A DNA stretch of 64,000 bases from Yersinia enterocolitica subsp. enterocolitica (GTDB lineage Bacteria; Pseudomonadota; Gammaproteobacteria; Enterobacterales; Enterobacteriaceae), in the NCBI RefSeq assembly GCF_901472495.1, contig NZ_LR590469.1, positions 2,542,001-2,606,000 on the forward strand, in the 5' to 3' direction. The notes beneath the pieces are model-generated. The model searched no databases, was not told the origin of the DNA, and saw nothing but the letters and a program-made list of their open reading frames with translations. Below, one piece after another: positions 16,503 to 23,828 of this stretch (positions are counted from its first letter, which is position 1; each line of letters starts with the position of its first letter). The position numbers were made by a program, and so were the translations under genes.

Positions 16503-17702
16503 ATGAAATCTATGTTATTAAAGAAAAATAAAACATCTTCCGACGAATTATTTATATCTCTTGCTGAAAGTGCGGGACAGCCAGTTCATTGGTATCACCA
16601 GCCCAGCCATGGGGATACACAGCAAGGTGAGTTGGTGGATGAAACCGTATTGCATGAACTGCTACCTCTGGCGACTACCAGCCAGATTACATTATTGATT
16701 CCGACTAAAAATGTGCTATTAAAAACCGTCACATTCAGCGGCAAATATCGCCATCAAAACCTGGCGGTACTGGCCTGGCAACTGGAGTCATTTTGCCCGG
16801 GCGATGTGGAACAATTGCATCTCACGGTGCTGAAACGCCAAGGTACACAGTTCTCTGTCGCGGCAATAGATAAAAATCAGCTGGAACAGTGGCTGGGCTG
16901 GTTACGCAGTGCAGGGTTGAGTGCCTCAAGGGCGTTACCTGATGTGTTGGCTCTGCCTGTACCAACCGCGGGCTGGACTGCTGCTCGCTTTAATGACGTC
17001 TGGCTAATGCGCCAATCGGTTGATCAAGGGTTCAGTGCTGATGATGAAGAACTGGGGTTTATTCTCGGCCGTTATCCCACCCTACCGGCTATTTTAAGCT
17101 ACAGCCAGCGTCCAGAAAATGAACCCACATGGCTGCAAAAAAACGTTCAACCCATCTGGCCGCTGTTGGCTCAAGGGGCGCAGAAAAATAGTATCAATCT
17201 GCTGCATGGCGATTTCACCCCGCCCCGCACGGCCAAAGTACGAGGAAATAAATTACTGGTCGCTTTAGCGGCAGTTTATCTGCTGACCTTTGTCACTGAA
17301 CCGACTTTAAGTGGCTACTACGCCCAGCAACACGCCGAGCAAATACAACAAAAAACACAGCAGTTATATCTAAAAAATTTCCCTAGGGCCACGCCCCCTA
17401 AACAGTGGATTCAAGGGATAGCCCAGCAAATTCATCAATTGGAAAAAGACATCACGCCCCCCGGCCTGTTGAGTCAACTGAGAGCAGCAATGCCCATCTT
17501 GCAATCGTTGACGGGGGTAAAAACGCAAGCGATGGAATGGCAGAGTGAAACGCTGGCATTAACATTTAATCTCGCTGAACCAGAACTATTGGCACGTATC
17601 CCGCGTCAAAACGCAAACAAACTCAACATAACTACCCATCCAATGGATCAGCAGCACACGCTGCTAACCGTCAAAGGAGCTAACAATAATGACAAAGATT
17701 AA
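16503..17702 (+). CDS. gspL: T2SS inner-membrane protein GspL
   Basis: 399 residues from ATG 16503; a GTG at 16494 would overlap gspK. The cytoplasmic actin-like domain (about 1-240) recruits GspE, a single membrane helix lies around residue 255, and a periplasmic ferredoxin-like domain follows. Blocks seen include LAVLAWQLESFCPGD and LNLLHGDF-like INLLHGDFTP just before the membrane helix, typical for GspL. The next gene overlaps by 14 bp. Confidence 0.9.
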   Translation: MKSMLLKKNKTSSDELFISLAESAGQPVHWYHQPSHGDTQQGELVDETVLHELLPLATTSQITLLIPTKNVLLKTVTFSGKYRHQNLAVLAWQLESFCPGDVEQLHLTVLKRQGTQFSVAAIDKNQLEQWLGWLRSAGLSASRALPDVLALPVPTAGWTAARFNDVWLMRQSVDQGFSADDEELGFILGRYPTLPAILSYSQRPENEPTWLQKNVQPIWPLLAQGAQKNSINLLHGDFTPPRTAKVRGNKLLVALAAVYLLTFVTEPTLSGYYAQQHAEQIQQKTQQLYLKNFPRATPPKQWIQGIAQQIHQLEKDITPPGLLSQLRAAMPILQSLTGVKTQAMEWQSETLALTFNLAEPELLARIPRQNANKLNITTHPMDQQHTLLTVKGANNNDKD

Positions 17703-18183
17703 GCAACGCTGGCAGAACTACAGCAAACGTGAGCAATTGATTTTTTCCCTCGGCGGCTTGGTATTGCTTGGGCTGATAGTGAGCCAGGGCATTGTTGCCC
17801 CGCTCGAAAATTATCAGCATCAAAGCACACAAAACCTACACAGCGCCCAGCGGGATTTCGCCGCGTTACTGCAACAACAAGAGCGAATCAGCCGTTTGCA
17901 GGCGCAACGACCACCGCAATACGCACTGTCAGCTGATCGGGCGCTGCATGAAAGTGCACATCAGAAAAATATGACTATAACTTTGCTGGAAGCTAATGCG
18001 AACCGAGCTGTGGTGGCTCCTCTGACTCTTCCTTTCTCCCAATTATTGAGCTGGCTGGAACAATTGGAGGCGCAATATGGTTTACAGGCCAGTCAATTAA
18101 AATTGGTTGCTGATGTCGACAATCTCAGCCGGGTTCATATCACCACGTTGGTATTGCAACGCGCCGAGACCACCACATTATGA
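17689..18183 (+). CDS. gspM: T2SS inner-membrane protein GspM
   Basis: 164 residues, normal length. The short N-terminal cytoplasmic part WQNYSKREQLIFSL precedes one membrane helix (about 18-36) and a periplasmic coiled-coil plus ferredoxin-like domain. It stabilises GspL in the inner-membrane platform. No gspN follows; the next gene is gspO, overlapping by 4 bp. Confidence 0.9.
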   Translation: MTKIKQRWQNYSKREQLIFSLGGLVLLGLIVSQGIVAPLENYQHQSTQNLHSAQRDFAALLQQQERISRLQAQRPPQYALSADRALHESAHQKNMTITLLEANANRAVVAPLTLPFSQLLSWLEQLEAQYGLQASQLKLVADVDNLSRVHITTLVLQRAETTTL

Positions 18184-18977
18184 TGGATACATTGTATGCT
18201 ATCCAAACAATCGCTCCGCTTTGGTGGAGCAGTCTGGCCTTACTGGGTCTGTGTGTCGGCAGTTTTCTCAATGTGGTCATCTATCGCCTGCCACTGATGT
18301 TAACCGGTGCGCAGCAAGATGACTTCAACCTCTGCCTACCTCACTCCCATTGCCCAAAGTGCCAAACCCAACTGAAATGGCGAGATAATATTCCACTGTT
18401 CAGTTGGATTTGGTTACAGGGGCAATGCCGTTACTGTCAGATTGCAATTCCAGTGCGCTACCCGCTGGTCGAAGTGATGACCATGTTGGTGACATTATTG
18501 ATTGCCACCACCATTCCATTTGGCAGCCCATTGCTGGCTGCGCTGTTACTCAGTTGGACGTTGATAGCGCTTACCATGATCGATATCGATCATTTACTAC
18601 TACCAGATAACCTGACATTACCGCTGCTGTGGGCCGGATTATTATTCCATCTGTTTGACGATATATTGCCTTTAAGTGACGCCGTCATTGGCGCAGTGAG
18701 TGGATATTTGATTTTATGGAGTCTTTACTGGGCATTTTGGTGGGTTACCCGGCGGGAAGTTCTCGGTTATGGAGATTTTAAATTATTGGCTGCATTAGGA
18801 GCATGGTTGGGATGGATGGCGCTGCCTTCTTTACTGCTAACTGCTTCACTAACCGGTATCGCTTTCGCACTGATTTTTCGCTTGCTTAGGAAGCGGCCAC
18901 TGAACACCGCGCTCCCCTTCGGGCCGTTTCTCGCATTCAGTGGCTGGCTTTTATTTCTACAACAGTACATCCAATAA
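18180..18977 (+). CDS. gspO: Prepilin peptidase / N-methyltransferase GspO
   Basis: 265 residues, a polytopic inner-membrane aspartyl protease. The cytoplasmic zinc loop has two CxxC motifs (CPKC and CRYC). Catalytic Asp residues lie in MIDIDHLLLPD and GYGDFKLLAALGAWLG. It cleaves the leaders of GspG-K and methylates the new N-terminus. It is the last gene of the operon and converges with gspS after 21 bp. Confidence 0.95.
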   Translation: MMDTLYAIQTIAPLWWSSLALLGLCVGSFLNVVIYRLPLMLTGAQQDDFNLCLPHSHCPKCQTQLKWRDNIPLFSWIWLQGQCRYCQIAIPVRYPLVEVMTMLVTLLIATTIPFGSPLLAALLLSWTLIALTMIDIDHLLLPDNLTLPLLWAGLLFHLFDDILPLSDAVIGAVSGYLILWSLYWAFWWVTRREVLGYGDFKLLAALGAWLGWMALPSLLLTASLTGIAFALIFRLLRKRPLNTALPFGPFLAFSGWLLFLQQYIQ

Positions 18978-18998
18978 ATTTCACAATACTCTGAGGCG

Positions 18999-19400
18999 CT
19001 AGCGCGGCATAGCTATGTTTAGGTTGCGCTGCGCCTCATCCACAAAATCAACCATCAATAAATTAAGCTCGTTACACAACGACTTTTCACCACTGTTTTC
19101 TTTCACCAGCGCCAGATAACGTTCTCGGCTATGTTCGCCAAGTAATTTATATGCCGGAGCACGGGTATCCCAGTGACGAGCCGTCGCCAGTTTTAGTGCC
19201 GTTTTTACCAACACCGCCTCATCAGGAACATCCTTTATCTGGCAATCTTTCTGTAGATAATGCGCCCCAGCAACTAATGCGGACAATTGTTTGATCTGCT
19301 GCTGGGCTGTCGGTTGTACCGGCTTATTAAGCGGCTGTTGGCAACCGGTCAATAATACTAAAGGTAAGAACCAAGATATTTTACGTATAGCGAATAACAT
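18999..19400 (-). CDS. gspS: T2SS pilotin lipoprotein (GspS/OutS-like)
   Basis: 133 residues. The lipoprotein signal ends in LLTGC with lipidated Cys20. The mature helical domain holds a Cys pair (KDCQIKD and KSLCNEL) like the disulfide of PulS/OutS. It binds the GspD S-domain and takes the secretin to the outer membrane. It is transcribed against the gsp operon and away from chiY, so it has its own promoter in the 417-bp gap upstream. Confidence 0.85.
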   Translation of the reverse strand: MLFAIRKISWFLPLVLLTGCQQPLNKPVQPTAQQQIKQLSALVAGAHYLQKDCQIKDVPDEAVLVKTALKLATARHWDTRAPAYKLLGEHSRERYLALVKENSGEKSLCNELNLLMVDFVDEAQRNLNIAMPR

Positions 19401-19817
19401 TTTTTAACTCGTCAGCAATAAGGAATTAATAATTTTAAATCAGACGATAAGTCCAGAACACCATTACTTCCTTATTACTCAGGAATAACCTCATTCTAAT
19501 TTTGGAATGCGTTAGTTCCATATTAGTAAGATAAGCGAAAAGATCTGACCACATTGTATTGATATATCACCACCACCATGATTTATATGGAAAAATAGAT
19601 TAAAACTCATTCCAAAAAAAATCAATTACTAGCCTTTAATATTTATAATGACAAAGAGTTTCAACATCCCATTTAATTAATCTATGTTTTGTCTGCCGGC
19701 AATATTATTTGGTAACAAAGTGTCTGTTAGCAAAATGAATTGCCTTCAATACGAAAAACATGACTCCGATGAAATCGTTCAATGGAAGTTATTTATATAA
19801 TAGGAAAGGAATAAAAC
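19401..19817. other. AT-rich divergent regulatory region between gspS and chiY
   Basis: 417 bp with no credible gene. It must contain promoters for gspS (minus) and chiY (plus). A TATAAT at 19796-19801 is too near the chiY start codon to be trusted as its -10 box. The chiY ribosome site AGGAAAGGA is strong. The high A+T content would suit H-NS-type silencing, an inference. Confidence 0.4.
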
Positions 19818-21302
19818 ATGAAATTGAATAAAATTATGTTAGCTATGGTCGTTATGTCGATTAGCGGTACCGCAATGGCACATGGCTACATCGAAAACCC
19901 ACCATCACGTAACTTCCTGTGTAACGCTCAGGGTGGTAGCCTTAATAAAGATTGTGGCGGCGTACAATATGAACCGCAAAGCTCTGGTGAAACTGCTGAT
20001 GGCTTCCCGCAACAAGGTCCTGTTGATGGCAAACTGGCGAGTGGCGATAACTGGGTGAGTGTCAACCTGAACCAACAAACCGCTGAGCGCTGGACAAAAG
20101 TTAAAATGAAAGCCGGCCCACAAGAATTTAAGTGGAAATTTACCGCCGCTCACCCGATTGCTGACTTTAAATATTACATGACCAAACAGGATTGGAATCC
20201 TAACCAACCTCTGACTCGCGATTCATTAGATCTGACGCCATTCTGTGTAATTCCAGGTGGCCCGGCTTCGACGACAGGTTCAACCACCCACACTTGTAAT
20301 ATTCCTGAGCGTACTGGTTATCAGGTTATCTACGGCGCATGGGACGTATCTGATACTCCAGGAACTTTCTATAACATGATCGATGCCGAGTTTGACGGCG
20401 CGACCGGCGAAGTGGTGGTTTCTGAATGGACCAAATCTATTGGTAACATTGAACCACATGACGATTTAAATGCCGGTGACACCGTGAAACTGCGCATGTT
20501 CGACCAGCAGGGTGAGCGTAGTGATCTGGTGGTAGAAATTACTATTGCTGATGCGAAAGAAGGCAAGAAAAACAACTGGTCCCACGCACTGGCCAGCAAA
20601 TTAAATAATACACACCAAGATATCCGTGCCGGTAAGAAAGATTCCAAAGGCACAGTCACAGCAACACACGGCGCTAACGCTATCTTCATTAACGCCAACA
20701 GCAATATCCTACGTGCCGAAGTGCAGATTGAAAAATCACCGGCGGGTGAAGTTTCAGCAACGGATGCAAGCTTCTCTGCCAATGGCATGAAAAAAGAATA
20801 TCAAATGGCTGACGGCGCACTGGCTATTCATTTCGATGTGAAAACGATGGGCAGCATGGATTTGGAAGCTAAAGTCTTCGCCGCTGATAATTCGGTTAAA
20901 GGTTACAAAGATATGACGTTGGAAGATGCTTCGCAGCATGTTTCCATTGCCATGACTGGCCTGAAAGCGGGTAAACATACGCTGGTGATTCTCGGTACCG
21001 ATGCACAGGGTAAAACTCAGCAACAGAGTATCGACTTTATGGTTAAGGGTGAAACCGTCAAGCCAGAAGTTAAACCTGAAGTTAAACCTGAAGTCGACGG
21101 TGCTAATAAGCAATGTACTGCACCGGCCTGGAGCAATAAATCCAGCTACCAAGCCAAAGATACCGTCACTCATAACGGCCGTATCTATATGAGCAAATGG
21201 TGGGCTGATAAAGCTTCCGTACCTGGCGATGCTGCGGTAACAGATACCACTGGTAATGGCTCTGGTTGGGGTAAAGTTTGGGAAGATAAAGGCGCGTGCT
21301 AA
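19818..21302 (+). CDS. chiY: Secreted chitin-binding protein with an AA10 lytic polysaccharide monooxygenase domain (ChiY/GbpA-like)
   Basis: 494 residues, close to Vibrio GbpA (485). The signal peptide ends at Ala21, so the mature protein starts with His22 (HGYIENPPSR). His22 and H112 (TAAHPIADF) form the copper histidine brace, and F184 in GTFYN is the expected axial aromatic. Order: AA10 domain (22 to about 205), GbpA-type domain 2 (about 215-310), a third beta domain (about 320-410), a linker with three KPEV repeats, and a C-terminal CBM5/12-type chitin-binding module (about 433-494). In Y. enterocolitica the protein encoded beside Yts1 is its secreted chitin-binding substrate ChiY. Gene position here agrees. 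Confidence 0.92.
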   Translation: MKLNKIMLAMVVMSISGTAMAHGYIENPPSRNFLCNAQGGSLNKDCGGVQYEPQSSGETADGFPQQGPVDGKLASGDNWVSVNLNQQTAERWTKVKMKAGPQEFKWKFTAAHPIADFKYYMTKQDWNPNQPLTRDSLDLTPFCVIPGGPASTTGSTTHTCNIPERTGYQVIYGAWDVSDTPGTFYNMIDAEFDGATGEVVVSEWTKSIGNIEPHDDLNAGDTVKLRMFDQQGERSDLVVEITIADAKEGKKNNWSHALASKLNNTHQDIRAGKKDSKGTVTATHGANAIFINANSNILRAEVQIEKSPAGEVSATDASFSANGMKKEYQMADGALAIHFDVKTMGSMDLEAKVFAADNSVKGYKDMTLEDASQHVSIAMTGLKAGKHTLVILGTDAQGKTQQQSIDFMVKGETVKPEVKPEVKPEVDGANKQCTAPAWSNKSSYQAKDTVTHNGRIYMSKWWADKASVPGDAAVTDTTGNGSGWGKVWEDKGAC

Positions 21303-21332
21303 TTAAGTAAAATTAATACCGCATGATAACAA

Positions 21333-21354
21333 GAGGCAGGGGAAACCCTGCCTC
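21333..21354 (+). terminator. Hairpin terminator behind chiY
   Basis: Perfect 9-bp stem GAGGCAGGG/CCCTGCCTC with a GAAA tetraloop, 30 bp after the chiY stop. The downstream run is only weakly T-rich. Confidence 0.65.
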
Positions 21355-21360
21355 ACCCGT

Positions 21361-21478
21361 TTATACTCGTCATACTTCAAGCTGCATGTGCGTTGGCTAC
21401 GCTCACTCACCCGAATCACTTACAAATGGACTCTCTCGTTTGCCGCCTTCCTGCAACTCGAATTATTTAGGGTATACG
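21361..21478 (-). repeat. ERIC element (Yersinia type)
   Basis: Matches the ERIC pattern in reverse orientation: CATACTTCAAGCTGCATG at one end and CTGCAACTCGAATTATTTAG at the other. The central part is somewhat degenerate and shortened. It lies between chiY and the PepSY gene. Confidence 0.85.
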
Positions 21479-21528
21479 ATTAAATAAAAAGACGGGTTAT
21501 TAACATTATTAACGCTATCGGAAACTTT

Positions 21529-22908
21529 ATGAGTTCAATTCCCACCTCAAGTCGCGCCGCATGGCTGGCTCTGGTCGCACGTTTACACTTTTATATTGGC
21601 CTTTTTATTGCGCCATTTATCTTTTTTGCTGCATTAAGTGGCACCTGGTATGTCATTGCTCCCAACATCGAAAAAAACCTGTATGCCGAACAGCTTTATT
21701 CTACCGGTGAAGGAAAAACGCATCCCTTGATGCAGCAAATAGCTGCCGCACAAAGTGCCGTGGGTGAAAACGCACAAATCATCGCAGTTCGCCCCGCCCC
21801 TGCCAGCGGCGAAAGTACTCGCGTGATGTTTAGCGCTACTGGGCTGAATAAGGGTGAGAGCCGCGCAATATTTATCGATCCCGTCACCCTAAATATCTTG
21901 GGGGATATGGCAGTATATGGCTCCAGCGGCTCCTTACCTTTGCGTACCTGGCTGGACAAATTACACAGTGGCGCATTGTTTGGCGATCTGGGCAGAAATT
22001 ACAGTGAACTGGCGGCGTCGTGGATGTGGGTAGCGGCGCTGGGCGGTATTATTATGTGGGCAGTGCAACGGCGTAAAAAAAAGCCAGCCGCTGCAACGAA
22101 AAAGACCCATCGTTACCGCCATATCGTTATTGGCCTGACGCTACTGCCTCTGCTTCTATTTATTTCAGTGACGGGCCTGACCTGGTCAAAATGGGCGGGC
22201 GATAATATTTCGGTATTACGCACCACACTGGCATGGAAAACACCGTCACTGAACACCGCATTAACCTCAAAAATACCGGGCACCAATGACCCACACGCCC
22301 ATCACTGCGCCGGCCACGAACCCGGTATGGCGATGCCATCCTATCAACTTTGGCGTTATGATGCCGTATTAGAACAGGCTCGGCTGGCAGGTATTGACGC
22401 CGCCAAGGTAGAGATTCGGCCTGGCAGCAGTGCTAATCATGCATGGACGGTCGCTGAAATCGATCGTAGTTGGCCAACTCAGGTTGACGCCCGTGCCTTT
22501 GATATCAAAACCATGCAGCTAGTGGATCAACTGAATTTTGATCGATTCCCACTGGTCGCAAAACTGATCCGCTGGGGCATTGATGCCCATATGGGCATCC
22601 TGTTTGGTGCCGCCAACCAACTCGTGCTGATATTTTTTGGTCTGGGACTGTGCAGCACCATTATCATGGGTTATTGCATGTGGTGGCGTCGTCGGCCTAA
22701 ACACCAACGTTTCCCTGTGCAAGGTTCGTTGATGTCCTCATTGGGTCGCTTATCACTGACGGGTAAAGCCCTCTGCCTGCTCCCCACCTTGTTGCTAGCC
22801 TTTAGCCTGCCACTGATGGGTATCAGCCTGGCAGCATTCTTGCTCATTGACAGTTTATGTTGGTTCAAAGCCCGTAAGCTTAGAAATGCCGACTTGAAAA
22901 CGGCATAA
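21529..22908 (+). CDS. PepSY-associated membrane protein with a His/Met-rich periplasmic loop
   Basis: 459 residues, PepSY_TM family, four or more predicted membrane helices (about 20-42, 165-185, 202-222, 370-395 and a hydrophobic end). Members are linked to iron or flavin redox at the inner membrane (FsrB/PiuB-like). The loop at about 252-270 carries HAHHCAGHEPGMAM, dense in metal ligands and reminiscent of copper-binding stretches. It follows the copper-dependent ChiY with only an ERIC between and ends at a clear terminator. Whether it serves iron or copper is unknown. Confidence 0.75.
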   Translation: MSSIPTSSRAAWLALVARLHFYIGLFIAPFIFFAALSGTWYVIAPNIEKNLYAEQLYSTGEGKTHPLMQQIAAAQSAVGENAQIIAVRPAPASGESTRVMFSATGLNKGESRAIFIDPVTLNILGDMAVYGSSGSLPLRTWLDKLHSGALFGDLGRNYSELAASWMWVAALGGIIMWAVQRRKKKPAAATKKTHRYRHIVIGLTLLPLLLFISVTGLTWSKWAGDNISVLRTTLAWKTPSLNTALTSKIPGTNDPHAHHCAGHEPGMAMPSYQLWRYDAVLEQARLAGIDAAKVEIRPGSSANHAWTVAEIDRSWPTQVDARAFDIKTMQLVDQLNFDRFPLVAKLIRWGIDAHMGILFGAANQLVLIFFGLGLCSTIIMGYCMWWRRRPKHQRFPVQGSLMSSLGRLSLTGKALCLLPTLLLAFSLPLMGISLAAFLLIDSLCWFKARKLRNADLKTA

Positions 22909-22929
22909 GCAAAGAATTTGATGGAAAAT

Positions 22930-22956
22930 AACGCTCTGAAGAGAGTTCAGGGCGTT
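22930..22956 (+). terminator. Terminator behind the PepSY gene
   Basis: AACGCTCTGAA-GAGAG-TTCAGGGCGTT forms an 11-bp stem with one internal mismatch, followed by TTTAA. Confidence 0.7.
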
Positions 22957-22986
22957 TTAATCGCAATAGAAAGAAGCAAAGTAAGA

Positions 22987-23110
22987 ACATTGGAGAAAAA
23001 ATGATAACTTTTTCATAAATAGAGTATCCGCACTTAAACAGAAATCCGTACAATTCCGTTTCGCTTGCAATAATTAAGTGCATATCATTATTCCCACCAC
23101 TCCTCAATGC
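22987..23110 (+). pseudogene. Decayed remnant of the YscW-like lipoprotein gene
   Basis: Bases 23048-23110 match 1816-1878 inside the intact lipoprotein gene (shared ACAATTCC.TTTCGCTTGCAA and a similar ATATCATT segment after it), and weaker collinear similarity extends left to about 22987 (shared TGGAGA then about 60 bp of equal spacing). Relative to copy 1, roughly 100-150 bp of the 3' end is deleted, joining the remnant almost directly to the second response-regulator gene. No frame is open. Confidence 0.7.
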
Positions 23111-23123
23111 CACTGTCGGAATT

Positions 23124-23828
23124 ATGATAGAAACGAAAACGTTAAATATAGCCATGATCGAAGATGAACCGTTCAGTCGCCTTGCGCTAATGGAGATCTT
23201 AAAAAAGTATCCTTATCATCACAATAAACCGGAACGTCAGCTGATTTACAGCGCCTTTTCATTGCAGATCGCAGGTTGTGTCAGTAATGCACCTGAGCTA
23301 ATCCACTTACTCAAAAATACCCCTGCGATAGAGGTATTATTGTTGGATTATTCACTCACAGACGATGAAAAAAAGGCAGATACATCACAGCCTCAAGATG
23401 GGGTTGGGCTTATCAAGCGACTTCTTCAGTTGTACCCCGCATTGAAAATCATTGTACATACCGCCCATAAAAATCTGATGGTAGCGCGTCTGGCCTGGCA
23501 AGCGGGAGCATGGGGGTTTGTGCAAAAGAGTCTCGATACTCAAGAACTGTTTTTTGCTATTTCGTATGTCGCCCGAGGTAAGAAATTCTTTCCTATTGAG
23601 CTGGCAGCTCTGCCTCCATCCACGACGAAAAATGCGCAGCATGCTTTAACAGAGCGTCAAACTGAAGTGCTGAGAATGTTACTAAATGGCGTGAAACAGA
23701 AAGAGATTAGTATGCATCTAAATATCAGTTTTAAAACGGTATCCAACACTAAAACTCGCGCTTTCAAAAAACTGGGGCTGACTTCAAATACCGATTTTTT
23801 CCATTATGCCCATGAAATTTCTTTATAA
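23124..23828 (+). CDS. Response regulator, copy 2 of the YsrR-type gene
   Basis: 234 residues with the same layout as copy 1: receiver with E13-D14 and D75, then a LuxR/NarL helix-turn-helix. The recognition part (LNISFKTVSNTKTRAFKKLGLTSNT) is identical to copy 1, so both may bind the same DNA sites; differences cluster in the receiver linker (about 80-90) and inter-domain segment. The start codon has only a weak ribosome site. The kinase gene overlaps its end by 17 bp. Confidence 0.85.
   Translation: MIETKTLNIAMIEDEPFSRLALMEILKKYPYHHNKPERQLIYSAFSLQIAGCVSNAPELIHLLKNTPAIEVLLLDYSLTDDEKKADTSQPQDGVGLIKRLLQLYPALKIIVHTAHKNLMVARLAWQAGAWGFVQKSLDTQELFFAISYVARGKKFFPIELAALPPSTTKNAQHALTERQTEVLRMLLNGVKQKEISMHLNISFKTVSNTKTRAFKKLGLTSNTDFFHYAHEISL

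Noticed and set aside
19796..19801. TATAAT ahead of chiY as a promoter
   Set aside because: Only 16 bp from the start codon and overlapping the ribosome site region, with no good -35 box.
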